The notes below the pieces were generated by a model. It saw only the letters and a program-made list of their open reading frames with translations, made no database searches and was not told where the DNA came from. Of a DNA stretch of 64,000 nucleotides, positions 9,957-20,802 are shown one piece after another. The DNA is taken from NCBI GenBank assembly GCA_977006965.1, contig OZ345361.1:1178001-1242000 (forward strand), in the 5' to 3' direction. The DNA comes from Phymatolithon calcareum (lineage: Eukaryota; Rhodophyta; Florideophyceae; Hapalidiales). The first letter of the stretch is position 1. Each line of letters starts with the position of its first letter. A program made the translations under genes and the position numbers.

Positions 9957-12938
9957 GGCAAAATTGCGGCTGCCACGCGGTGCACGGAACGAAGGGCAGG
10001 GTTGGCGTGCGCAGACAGACGTGCAATTGTGGTGTGGTGTGGTGTTGTTGCGATATGACGCGAGATAAATCGAGATTTATGCTAATTTATTGCCCCAGGT
10101 GCGGTGTAAGCCATGGAATTTATTCGTGTGGAGCACTCGAGCGTGTTTTTTTGTAAATTTTGGTGTCGTTTGTGTTGCGGCTCAGCGACTGCCACAAATA
10201 TATGGCTACTTTGAGACAACGTGTAGGTTTTCATATATTTTTTGACATTCTGGCTCGACAGCCCCATCAATCATTCATGCCCCGTGAACACATACAGCGA
10301 ATCTGGTTGTTCGAAGGGCGAATAGGCAAATGTGGGATGGGCGCGGCAAAGCAGGCAGGTGTTCTCTGGACCAGGACTATTTGCCTGGGGGCTTTTGCAA
10401 GCACCATTCAGTTTCTGACCTTGCAAGTTGCTGCAGTACTGTACAGGGCCTCCATTCTCATCATGGAACGCGTGGAAGAAGACGAATCATTCGTCGTCTT
10501 CCACTCATCGCGTGCAGCCTTTCAGTCGCCACAACGTTTCCCTCCTATATCTCTTCAATTCATATTCGGTGTCTCCTTCCATGACTGAGAAGCGGTAAAG
10601 AATGAATGGTCTTTTAAACTAACAAACAAGATCATCTGACCGGACCGGCCTAAGTCGATTATAAATGATGTCTTTGTGCTGCCAGGTTGCACGATGATGC
10701 AGCACAGAATCAATTTCTCTCGGTTACATCCAACCACATCTCAGGCGGAACAAAACCCTGCCGATTCACTGCCCCGCATTCATGCTACGCTATCTCTCCA
10801 ATCATAATCCGCTTCGAAGAATATGGCATCACAGCTTTTCCTTGGTGATAATGTAGCTTTCTGTGTCCACCTTTTGTCTTACCTACAGACCAGAGATCAC
10901 AGACCACAGCCATTCTCTCTGCTGTGAGCGTTTTCGCCGGAGATGGCAAGGTCACTTCATCAGCGGGCACGAAACGTTTGCGCACTCGATGACGATCTCC
11001 ACCATCACCGCAGTCTATTTTTTTCTTGACGTCCTCACTTGCGCCCCGTCCCGGCAACGTTATAGTGGCCACCTCCTATGCGATTCTAACATAATTGCGC
11101 AATTCTGGCCGTCAATGATTGTCCGCAGTCTGTGATAGAGTACAGCAAGCAATTTTTCACGACGTGGCTGTGTACTAAATCGGCCAGACGAATATCCTGT
11201 GGAGTAAAATGTTTGAATTCGGATCTGGACCGGCAACACCTCTACTGGAAACCCATAATGTTCGAATTTCTGCTAACTTGGTGTTACTTCCCTACAGACG
11301 TCGCTGTCTTTCGTGCATCCAAAAAGATTTTTCAATACGCGTCCACAGATTCTCACATTTTGTCAAATCTCATCGCTCCATCGTCTCAGTTATGTTCCCG
11401 AGCACCTCTTTTCTTCCTTCATTCCGTCTTTCCAGAGCTACTCCATCGTTACCCGATATTATGTCACTAAACAAAGCGAGCCAGTACAAATGTGGTCAGC
11501 CATGTCCATAGCGCAAGATGGGCACGCATGACTTCCAAACACATGTCCCAAAACAAGCATTAGTGGGTCGTTCTCACAGTATACTGTATACTCATGGAAG
11601 TATAATGGAAGTATACTGCATACTTCCCTGAGACCTCAAAGTCCTCTAAGGAAACTGGTCAAGTGCTTTTTGATCACCTTGTTATTGTCCTTGTTGAAAT
11701 GGTACGTCGAACGAGTTCCTTGAGGGTGTTCACATGGTTGGCACAACAGCGACAACCTCGACTTCGACCGCTATGATGCCCAATTGAGGTAGCGACAAAA
11801 CGCCAACTTCACCATCAGTTGACTTTGTATTTCAGGAAATTGAACATTTTCAGCAATAACTTCTGGAATACGATACAAAAATTTGCCTCCTGTTATATTC
11901 GAAGAAGTCTCCTTCATTCTTGAAAACGAAGCATTCAAAGAGTTTGCAACATTGTGGACATGTCCCGAGCGACCCAGTGCAGCTTCTCAACCTCTCTGGC
12001 TTCCCTTGGGATTGCTGAAAAGCTCAATTTTCGTCGCTTGGCTCGTTCTTCTGAGCTTCTCCCTATTCTCGACGGCATTCATGGGACTGTGGAGGGGAAG
12101 TCTGACAGTATGGTTTTCGCGCGATAAGTCGGAACACAGGAGTGGAGAAGGTCTTCCCGATTTCTTTGACCCATATGTATTCTCCGCGTTCATAATGGGA
12201 TGTGCATGATCCACTCCCATAGTCGATGCATTAACGCCTTGAATATCTTGATAGCTTTCGAGGCGCTAAACCCGCGCACTGTGACAACAAGCAGTCTCCG
12301 CTGGTACACCAGGATCGAGAATGTCGAATGCACCCAAGCAGATGCTGACTTTCCTGTGAGTGCCACGTTGTCCGCAACGAACAATGTGGCAACGTTCGCA
12401 TCTCCCACTTGGATGTTTCGTTCACCCAGCGCGTTCCTAAATAAGTTGCACCGATTTGGATCAACCATAAATCATGAGGTACTCCCCTGCAACTTGCATT
12501 TCATTTCGTCGGATGATCTCCACAACTCTCTAGAGACCAGCACATGCACCAGAAAAGCCTTACCGTCACTTACAAGTCCTGTGATAAGACTTTTTGGGTA
12601 ACATGCTGTGGGTCTGCACCGCAGACTGCGTCAGGTCCAACAGAGGAATACCCCCTGCATTGATTACTGCAGTCCTGTCAACATCAGTACTTATTTTCCT
12701 TCTGGAAACCGATTTGTATGTGGTGCTTCCTTCTATTTCTGCCACAATAGAAGAAATTGAGGGCTGTCGGATTTTTCAGATGTTATTCAGTAAGGTTTTG
12801 AAAGCTAGAGGCTCTTCGTATGGCTTGACGAAGACAACTGCAGCATTAATTTAGCTCTTTCATAGAACAACGCAGTGTACATGTCTTCTTTAGTACAGTT
12901 AACACTACCTACAGCACAACATACCAGACAAATCTGCT
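9957..12938. other. 3-kb stretch without a recognised gene
   Basis: Only short frames are seen. The longest are 10160-10588 plus, 11883-12209 plus and 12200-12601 plus, plus a lysine/arginine-rich 95-codon frame at 10785-11072 minus. I recognise no domains. A hairpin lies at 10472-10504. Confidence 0.5.
10472..10504. repeat. Inverted repeat, 16-bp arms
   Basis: GTGGAAGAAGACGAAT and ATTCGTCGTCTTCCAC flank a single C, with one mismatch. Possible hairpin; no gene nearby. Confidence 0.8.
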
Positions 12939-15900
12939 CTACTGTGCAGCCCCATTGCCAGCCGCCTTCTCAAGTTCTACAAGCCTCTCAAGTTGTCCCA
13001 TCTGCTGCTGTCCGGTCTGCTCCACAACCTGCATATAAGCGCCCTCGTCCTGACTCTTCAGAGCCCCAATCAGCGCTACAACAGCTTGTCCCAACAGCAT
13101 ATTCCTCGCAGGGTCCGTTGCGAAAAGTGCTCTCCGGCGTTCGTTCTCAGGCAGGTCTGCCGGAATTGCCTTGTCAACTTGCTCCCCCTGCTCCCCATGA
13201 CGCGCCAACATGTTTTCAAACGTCCCGCTGGACGGTCGACTCGCGCCATTGCCCTGGGGCGCAAACTCACTCGATAGCACCTGCACCGCTGCGCTCAGCA
13301 CCCGCGGAATCCGTTGCCGGATCGGTTCCGCCTGCATGTATCGCGTCGCCAGTCCGGCAAGAGCCAGCACCACCGACCGCTTCCGCTCCCTTCGGTACAC
13401 GAGATCCAGCCACCTTCCAAGTCTGTCAAACAACTCTGTCACGCGCTGCAGCTGTCCCTGGAAGAGATGTGTTTCGACTGCTTCGATGTTCGTCAATGAG
13501 GCGCGCGCAAACAACGCTAAATACGCCGCTACTAGCACCTTTGATTGTGAATGAGTCTGCGATGTCGTGACGAACACGAAGATATCCTGCAGAAGCGGGG
13601 CGAGGAATGCTACAGCCTCCCCAGGGAATTGCAGTAGAAGCAAGTCAACGATCTCGGCAGCCGCAATACGCCCGCGAATACCGTGCTCCCGTCCCGCATG
13701 TACCGCGACGTACAGAATGTCTTTTAGAGCATTGCCATGTACGTTCAAGAATATATCACGTCCGAGTAGAGCATAACCTTCTATCACACGGCAAATATCC
13801 TTCAACAGCATCGCGTCCTCATTGAGGAGTTCCGACACACGCCCAAACATCGCGCTCAGCTCCTCTGTATACTCCGTCGAACTTGCCAGGAACACCTGCC
13901 ACAGATCACACGCTTCCTCAACCAGAAATACTCCTCCTCCTCCCGGGCGAATGTCCGTGCCAAACATAATCACATCGTGCACGAAGCGATGCAACGGCGC
14001 GCTGAGAGTGACCGCATTTCCAATTTTCTTAAGAAGCTCATAAAGAAACAGGGCTATAGAAGTCTTCATCATATTCCCCTCGCCGCTCCCGTTTTCACCG
14101 CCGTTATCTCCATCATCCGTCGCGCTAATAGTGTTCTCGTATGTACCATGTACTTGCTTATCCGATTGCCATACCAGAGGCAGCGCCTCGGCAAGGGCAG
14201 GCACAACCTTCAGTACATCATCGAGATAGCAGTGCTTCACAAGTTGGGTAACCAGCTCTATTTGATCCCGCTTCATAGGCAGTGTGTCACATTCCAGGAG
14301 TAATTTCAGGCATGAGGTTACACACGCCTGGAGATGCGGTGCGAAATCACGTGCATTGAACCCTTGGTCGTAGACAAGAATAATGAGGGCACCCACAGCA
14401 GTGAGTGCGACGACTCGATCTCCCCCTTCCCGTGCAATCAAGTTCACAAGCAGCCCGTAGACTGCAATTCGTGAATCCCGAGAAAGTTGCTCTACAAACT
14501 GACCAACAAGCCAAGCCGCACGTGCTTGTACGATGCGTTCTCCCATATCATTCCCGACCACTGCTTGCAAAATCGGTCCAAGCTGGACTTGAAACCACAC
14601 CTCAAAGTCGAATAGACCCTGCAGATCCTTCACAGCTTTTCCAACCGCACGGTAGCAAGCGTCGCGAAGAAGAAACTCGTTTGCGGGAAGCGTTTCCGCG
14701 TGCTTGATAATCTTCGGCGCAATGCGACGCTTATCGCGAATGAGCAGAGTTCTAAAAATAATATCGCATTCAGCACGGAGAGAGAAAGTTCCCCACTCAG
14801 CGGCATCATCCTCACGCACAAAGGATTCCGGGTCATCCACCCAACTGGTAACCTCTGCAGGGCGCAACACAAATACTTTGCTAAGCATTGTATGAATTAG
14901 CGCATCCACACGCTGTTCGCTAAAGAAGGACAAAACAATACTTCTGCACTTTGTCATCTCATCCTTCAAAGCCGTTGGGGTGCGAGCCTTAAAATCTTCA
15001 ATATGAGCCGCCGTTATGTTGTAGTCTGGGCACTGCAACACTGAACGTAGGAACAGAGCTGCCTCCGCGCAAATCATGTCGGAACCCGTGTCCATATTGT
15101 ACGCCGTGATGACGCCAAAGTAAACTTCCAAAAAGCGCGGGAGATATATCTGAAAATCCTCCGGGAAGCGCTCACATGCTCGCGCGACCACCCGCACCGC
15201 GAGTAGACTGAGAGTGAGTTGAGCCTCCGTTCCGCCACTTGCACCTTGCAGGAAAAGATCGGGGTGGCTGAGGATGTCAGCAAACAGGTCATGGATGTCG
15301 CGGACGCCCTTAATCGAGCGAAAACCGTGCAGGACAAGCGAGCGCATACACTTCATACACACAACGACAATCTCAAAAGAACTGCGGGCGCTTTCGGCAT
15401 CGACACTATCATTCGCGAGCATACGCTGCAGGTGCGATTTGAAAAGGGTATATATAGATGCGAACGCGGCCGGGCTTGCAGCATACATAGCTTTGCGATC
15501 TGTGGTCAGACGGCGACTGGCGAGCACCTCAAAAACCTCATCGAGGGTTCGGAGAGCGTGCAGTATAGTATTCGCGGCATCCACGTCGTTGGCGGCGAGT
15601 ACGTCACCGAGCTGAGGAAGAAGGTTCGGCCAGGAAGTCGGGTAGTCAATTCGGGCGATGCGGGCAATCCAAACAGATATCTGTCTGGCAATAGTTGAGT
15701 GCGGCTCACCTATACAGGATAAGAGGGTGTGGCGGACAAAATCTCGTTCGTCATCGGTGACGGCGTTCATTTTGCCGCGGCGACGCCAACTGCGGTTTAC
15801 AGCGTTCTTGCCGACGACGGTGGCCAGCCAGCGGATACGTGGAGGGGCCTTCTCATCACCAGCAGCTAGTATCATCGCGAGCGAGGCGAAGAAGTCGGGC

Positions 15901-16016
15901 TGCTCCTCCGCTTCGCGTAGAGCCCGCTCTGCGTTTGTGCGCTTCGCGGCTGTTTCGCTTAGGGCATCGCTGAGAAGCCAGTATATACGCTCGGCAGACT
16001 CATCGGCCGAACCCAT
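12939..16016 (-). CDS. IPO11: Importin-11-like nuclear transport receptor (importin-beta family)
   Basis: A single exon of about 1,025 residues encodes an all-helical HEAT-repeat protein, the usual size for importin-11 (yeast Kap120). The N-terminal Ran-binding region is well kept: a segment with IRWLATVVGKNAVNRSWRRR, then PHSTIARQISVWIARIARIDYPTSWPNLLPQL, typical of importin-11 rather than importin-beta1, exportin-4 or exportin-7. It would carry ubiquitin-conjugating enzymes or ribosomal proteins into the nucleus in a RanGTP-dependent way, by analogy. The frame is open to an ATG at 16148, but the extra 44 residues are Pro/Arg-rich. The start at 16016 (MGSADES) begins the conserved domain. 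No intron is evident, unusual for such a large eukaryotic gene but in keeping with an intron-poor genome. Confidence 0.75.
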   Translation of the reverse strand: MGSADESAERIYWLLSDALSETAAKRTNAERALREAEEQPDFFASLAMILAAGDEKAPPRIRWLATVVGKNAVNRSWRRRGKMNAVTDDERDFVRHTLLSCIGEPHSTIARQISVWIARIARIDYPTSWPNLLPQLGDVLAANDVDAANTILHALRTLDEVFEVLASRRLTTDRKAMYAASPAAFASIYTLFKSHLQRMLANDSVDAESARSSFEIVVVCMKCMRSLVLHGFRSIKGVRDIHDLFADILSHPDLFLQGASGGTEAQLTLSLLAVRVVARACERFPEDFQIYLPRFLEVYFGVITAYNMDTGSDMICAEAALFLRSVLQCPDYNITAAHIEDFKARTPTALKDEMTKCRSIVLSFFSEQRVDALIHTMLSKVFVLRPAEVTSWVDDPESFVREDDAAEWGTFSLRAECDIIFRTLLIRDKRRIAPKIIKHAETLPANEFLLRDACYRAVGKAVKDLQGLFDFEVWFQVQLGPILQAVVGNDMGERIVQARAAWLVGQFVEQLSRDSRIAVYGLLVNLIAREGGDRVVALTAVGALIILVYDQGFNARDFAPHLQACVTSCLKLLLECDTLPMKRDQIELVTQLVKHCYLDDVLKVVPALAEALPLVWQSDKQVHGTYENTISATDDGDNGGENGSGEGNMMKTSIALFLYELLKKIGNAVTLSAPLHRFVHDVIMFGTDIRPGGGGVFLVEEACDLWQVFLASSTEYTEELSAMFGRVSELLNEDAMLLKDICRVIEGYALLGRDIFLNVHGNALKDILYVAVHAGREHGIRGRIAAAEIVDLLLLQFPGEAVAFLAPLLQDIFVFVTTSQTHSQSKVLVAAYLALFARASLTNIEAVETHLFQGQLQRVTELFDRLGRWLDLVYRRERKRSVVLALAGLATRYMQAEPIRQRIPRVLSAAVQVLSSEFAPQGNGASRPSSGTFENMLARHGEQGEQVDKAIPADLPENERRRALFATDPARNMLLGQAVVALIGALKSQDEGAYMQVVEQTGQQQMGQLERLVELEKAAGNGAAQ

Positions 16017-16148
16017 TTTCAGTGGCTTCGCTGTAGGCGGTATGCGTCGTACTGGCCTTGTGCTCCTGTGTTCAGGGAATCGGCATGGGTCGCCGCCCGG
16101 CGGCAAACAGCTCCGGAGCGGGCAACGTCCAACGGTAGGTGTAGGCAC

Positions 16149-17468
16149 GACAGTGAAGTTGATCCACGCACTTAGATGACGGCGCCCTCACATCATACAC
16201 TTATATTTTTGTTATAAATTTCGCCTGTTGCCCCTAACACTGTAAGCACTGCGATGCTCATTATTGAGGTCATTGTGGCGCACACGCCGACGACAGCAGA
16301 ATGGGAATCTCTATCGCTTTGTCGATCATGGCCGTGTAAATGCACAGTATCACCGCCGAAAGTGCCGGAGAATCCCAAAGGGCTCCCTTGTACCCCCGAC
16401 GATGTAATGACCGGAAAAGTTTGTAGTACAGAAGTAAAACCTAGGAGGGAATGAGGCCGTTTCTCGTCAGATGTGGAGGGGGAATCCAAACAGAAGTGCC
16501 GATATTCGCGGTAGCATTGGCGTCTCTGTCGATCTTCTTCACTGTACAAGCGCTGTCCACGTCCGTCCGGTTGTTAAGACAACGGAACAAGCGTGAGGGC
16601 TATCGCGTTTCAGCCTGAAGCCGCACGAGGTAGAGAGAACACCATGGCTCTTCTCGAAGAAGTATCCGATGAAACATTACTTCCAAAATTGCAGAGCTGA
16701 ATGAGGCATGCATCTAGTAGCTGCGCCACAATTTCGAACAAAATTTCGCGACACAGCGACTGGCTGTCTTCCCTCTTTCTCAACGCAATATTTCTGAGCG
16801 GTGAAGTGAATCATGTGGTTCAAGTTCTGAATTGGCAATTGCAACAGACTTTGAAGGAGGTGATCGATTTCCTGCGTGAGAATATCGTACTCTAGTGAAA
16901 ACTGTTAACACAATCCTTCGTGAGCGGTCGATCGTGAGACATGTGCGCATGCTCCAGGAATTCACAGTTACGTAATGACTACTTGTGCTCTTATACATCA
17001 GCGGTTTCCCCCGCACTTTCGATGCTAATTGAAGAGGCAGCTTTTATATTCAGAGCGCCAGAGGAACAAATGAGCGAACGTGCTCTCCCATGCAAGGCCT
17101 CTCTCTGACCAATTGGACCCTTGAATGCTAGAGATGGGTGACTACTGTTTTCTTTTTTTAAAAGAATCAAAAATAGGCGTATCACAGAACATGAAACCAA
17201 ACATTTTGAAACAGTTCAACAAAATTCAAATATTCCCGACATGATCTTATGAAATCATGATTTATAGTTGTTGTTTTGAGAAGTTCCAAAAATAATCCAA
17301 AATCTTCATCGTCATTTGAAAACGAGATTTGGGCACTTTCTTCTGTCCCAACGGAATATTACTGTACAGTATCTGTCCGGGAAGAAGACAATTGCATCCT
17401 AGGCGTCGTGCCGCAATATTTGTTCAAGGCCACCCCCATCCCTGTCCACGCACGCCGCGTAGGGCAAA
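16149..17468. other. Intergenic stretch between importin-11 and MOB1
   Basis: Shared upstream region of two divergently transcribed genes (importin-11 on minus, MOB1 on plus). No convincing gene, TATA box or repeat was identified. Confidence 0.5.
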
Positions 17469-18110
17469 ATGTTATCTTTTCTTGACCGCACGAAGACATT
17501 CAAACCACGCCGCAAAACGGAGTCGGGCAATGCTCGCTACGACCTGCAAAAACTGTCACACGAGGTTCTGAAGGCCTCCCTGCCCGCTGGCAACTTGCGC
17601 GAGGCCGTCAAGGTCCCAGATGGCTACGAAGCGAATGACTGGATAAGCGTCAATCTCCTCGACCTCTTTCATCAGGTCTACCTAATATATGGTTCCATGT
17701 GTGACGGATGTTCCCCCACTTCGTGTCCTGTCATGTGCGCAAGTCCCAAGTACGAGTATCTCTGGGCGGACAATGACAAGCACAAAACACCCATGAAAGT
17801 GTCGGCCACCAAATACATTGAGCTCCTCAATAGTTGGGTCGATCGTCAACTGTCATCTGAGGCAATTTTCCCCACGATTCCAGGGAACAAATACCCCGAC
17901 AATTTTAAGAGCATCGTCAAGACCATTATGCGCCGCCTCTTTCGCGTTTACGCGCATATTTATCACTCCCACCTCGACGAGATTGTTGCCTGCCGCGCCG
18001 AAGCACACCTCAGCACCTGCTTCCGACACTTCATGTATTTTGGCAGTGAGTTTCATTTACTCCCCCCTAAGGAACTTGAGCCGCTCAAGGATGTAATTTC
18101 AGCCTTATAA
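17469..18110 (+). CDS. MOB1: MOB1 kinase activator (Mob1/phocein family)
   Basis: The 213-residue product has the full length of MOB1. It starts MLSFLDRTKTFKPRRK, the usual F-x-x-R-T-F-K-P-K-K-like N terminus, and continues with LREAVKVPDGYEANDWISVN. Zinc ligands are in place: two cysteines in MCDGCSPTSCPVMC and two histidines in RVYAHIYHSH. The C terminus holds CFRHFMYFGSEFHLL. MOB1 binds and activates NDR/LATS kinases in the Hippo or mitotic-exit pathway, controlling cytokinesis and growth. No intron interrupts the gene. Its stop lies 75 bp from the stop of the convergent GTPase gene on the minus strand. Confidence 0.92.
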   Translation: MLSFLDRTKTFKPRRKTESGNARYDLQKLSHEVLKASLPAGNLREAVKVPDGYEANDWISVNLLDLFHQVYLIYGSMCDGCSPTSCPVMCASPKYEYLWADNDKHKTPMKVSATKYIELLNSWVDRQLSSEAIFPTIPGNKYPDNFKSIVKTIMRRLFRVYAHIYHSHLDEIVACRAEAHLSTCFRHFMYFGSEFHLLPPKELEPLKDVISAL

Positions 18111-18184
18111 ACCCACATTTCGTCTGCAGTTATTGACCACATGTTTAGCGCACTGCACCACCTCGTACATTATCCTAACGTGTA

Positions 18185-20179
18185 TTACTTCCAGTCATCG
18201 ATACTCGAGTAGTTGTCAGACCCTTGCTTTTTCTTTCCCGCCTTCCCTTGCCTTCGGTTTAACCCCCGCGACCCTGTGTACTTGCTCACGCCTGCGCGGG
18301 CTTCGAACGGCATGAGGGCTTCTCTTGTAAATACACCAATGCCGTATGGCGCATTCACCCTAAGTTTCACGCTCCCGACGCCGGTTAGAGCTACCCACCC
18401 CAATCCGCTTAGAACAATGTCAATGCTGGCTCTCTTCCATCCGTCCCCGGACGCTGTGAAAGTCTTCGACGTCCACTCCCCCATCTCAACAAGCCTGTCT
18501 GCAGTAAACGGTGGCTTCAGCAAACTGCCGGTGTGTTTCGCAAGAAACTCAGTAGCTCCTTCAATTTTCCCGGGGTGCACTTTCACATCCGGAGAGATAA
18601 ACACTGTGAAGAAAAACGGCTTCCCTTCCAACACATCAATACGAGCGAGCCCGCCGAGAAATAGGGCCTTCCCCTCGCCTAGTCGGTATGTTACACACGC
18701 CATGTTTTTCGAAGGGAGCACGGCGCTCAGTTCATTGGTTGTCAATCGATTTGTCAATTGATGGTTGACGATAACTCCTGGAGTGTCGTACAAATTAATG
18801 TCCCGTCCCAGAGGAATACAGATGGAATCTAGTGTCGTCCCAGGGATAACACTAGTTGTCAAGTTAGTTCCCTGAGCACTTGTTCGCCGTCCGCGGCCAT
18901 CTCTGGAGGCCCTTTTGTCCTTTTGGGAGTAGCTTTTGCGTAACGCGACAACCTTATTAATAAAAGACGACTTTCCAACATTCGCCGCCCCAATTACGTA
19001 AATGTCACTCTGTCTCTTCTTCCCCATGCGGACGGCATCAGATAAAAGATTTGCAACACCAGTTCCCTTTGTAGACGACACCATATGCACTGCAGCCACT
19101 TGTTGCAGGCCCAGAGATTCACATTCAGTCAGCACCCACTTTTCAACTCGTGCCGCCTTGAAATCGCTGGGAAGCAGATCAATCTTATTGACTGCGAGCA
19201 GTATCGGGTTCCTGCTTCCAATGATGTCCTGAAGCGAGGTCAAAAAAGTTCCATGAAAATCGAAAATGTCCACCAGATAAACAATGACGGCAGACTTAGT
19301 TCGAAGGGCTTCGAGACTTTTTCTAAATCTGGTCGCGGAAAGCACAGTTCGGCCCCGGGAGGTTACGGGACCAGTCTGGGAAATAAGCGGTCTCTCGACA
19401 TTGGCATCCACAACAACCGGTTTCACACGCAAAGTCTCAGCAATTGAGCCATAATGGCTTAGTTTGTAACATCGCTGACATACAACAGATTTCTTCTCCT
19501 CTTCCTGTTGTGCAACCTCGTCGGGGCTGACCGGCGTATCGTCCGGCCCAACATATTCGACAGTGGACTTTCTGATGGTCTTACGCGTACTTAACTCCGG
19601 TACATATCCCGGGGACTCGGGCTCAACAGACTGAAGCGCACACCCGCACCCGGGACATTGGTTGTTCTTCGCTCTGATCTCGATGTCCTCTGGAAGGGCG
19701 GTAAGCACTTCCAGGCGACGCAAGTACTCCTGCTCGCGAATTACGTCCGCCTTCGCCTTGGCAGTCTTACGTTTTGCCTTCGGATCGGACCGCGAGATAT
19801 CATCACTCTCCGTGTCGACTTCAGCTTCCAGAGCTTTGTCGAATGCCGCCAGCAAAGCGTCCGTGTCAATAGGCGGCATGGAACTCAAATCTTCGCGGGC
19901 ATTATTTGCGGGTGGCGATTCGTCTGCCGTGCGGGAATTTTGATCGGCACCTGAATTGGCGAGTGCAGAGCAATGTAGTACTCGTCGGTTCCTATGCGCT
20001 TGCCATGTGCGCTCATGGACGCGATGTGGTCTGCTGCGTAGTGCTGACTGACGGAAGGAACCAAAAACCACGGCACGCCCAAATGCCATGGACCCTTGCA
20101 CATAAAGACGCACTGCCGATGAGCCCATACGACGGAGACGAGATCCGTACTGCAGGAAAAGACTGGGATCTCGACCCAC
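18185..20179 (-). CDS. Circularly permuted GTPase, YqeH/BPG2-like, probably plastid
   Basis: The 664-residue product carries a circularly permuted GTPase domain. The G4 motif NKIDLLP comes first (about residue 330), followed by G1 (GAANVGKSS, about residue 395) and G3 (DTPGV, about residue 470). In front is a zinc-binding segment with CPGCGC and CQRCYKLSHYG, as in YqeH, NOA1 and BPG2. Proteins of this family help assemble the small ribosomal subunit; BPG2 acts on plastid 16S rRNA processing. The first 80 residues are Arg/Ser/Ala-rich and basic and suit a plastid transit peptide. Possible starts are 20179 and internal ATGs such as 20089 (MAFGRAVVFGSF); the latter would also leave a good leader. 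A Glu/Asp-rich linker follows. Confidence 0.82.
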   Translation of the reverse strand: MGRDPSLFLQYGSRLRRMGSSAVRLYVQGSMAFGRAVVFGSFRQSALRSRPHRVHERTWQAHRNRRVLHCSALANSGADQNSRTADESPPANNAREDLSSMPPIDTDALLAAFDKALEAEVDTESDDISRSDPKAKRKTAKAKADVIREQEYLRRLEVLTALPEDIEIRAKNNQCPGCGCALQSVEPESPGYVPELSTRKTIRKSTVEYVGPDDTPVSPDEVAQQEEEKKSVVCQRCYKLSHYGSIAETLRVKPVVVDANVERPLISQTGPVTSRGRTVLSATRFRKSLEALRTKSAVIVYLVDIFDFHGTFLTSLQDIIGSRNPILLAVNKIDLLPSDFKAARVEKWVLTECESLGLQQVAAVHMVSSTKGTGVANLLSDAVRMGKKRQSDIYVIGAANVGKSSFINKVVALRKSYSQKDKRASRDGRGRRTSAQGTNLTTSVIPGTTLDSICIPLGRDINLYDTPGVIVNHQLTNRLTTNELSAVLPSKNMACVTYRLGEGKALFLGGLARIDVLEGKPFFFTVFISPDVKVHPGKIEGATEFLAKHTGSLLKPPFTADRLVEMGEWTSKTFTASGDGWKRASIDIVLSGLGWVALTGVGSVKLRVNAPYGIGVFTREALMPFEARAGVSKYTGSRGLNRRQGKAGKKKQGSDNYSSIDDWK

Positions 20180-20730
20180 CTAATTTAATTGATGCTCTCG
20201 TCGGTAGCCCGCACAGACTCAATGGTATGATAACTTTATTCGCGGTTACATCGAACGAAGAATACGGCCATGCGCTCTTGATCGAGAGCGGCCACGCCTG
20301 AAAGTTATTCACATTCCATTGCTCGATGAGTGGACGGCCTATACCGCCCGTGCCGGGGCTGGTCTGCACATGTCCTTGTGCGCAATAGCGTCATGGGCTT
20401 TGCGTTGCTTGAGCCGTTAAAAGTCATGGAGACATCCTTGGGAATGAGGGCCTTGCTCATGCTTTCGAAGTTCTCCCCAGGGAACCATGGCCTGTTTTTC
20501 TTTTTCCCATCGAGGCATCTGCTTGTCCTCAACTCTGTTAGTTTTCGTCAGGTTTTTAAAGCCCAGTCCTGCGTTTCATTTCACGATGTGGTTTCCCTCG
20601 CCGTGTCTTGTCTTCTGAGGTCCATTAGGAGTCCCTGACTGAGGACAGGAAACGTTTCGTGGACTGAGCGCACTTTTCATGCACCGTTTCGACACGCAAC
20701 TTTTGAAAATTTTTGTACTCCTGCATTACC

Positions 20731-20737
20731 TATAAAA
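20731..20737 (+). promoter_or_regulatory. TATA box of the heparinase II/III-like gene
   Basis: TATAAAA lies 66 bp before the ATG at 20803. A start about 30 bp downstream would leave a short 5' leader and exclude the upstream in-frame ATG at 20713. Confidence 0.45.
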
Positions 20738-20802
20738 CGCGAGTCAACGTCCGTTCAACCAACGGAAGGCAGAGCATTGGCGGCAAAGCACACCATTGCG
20801 CT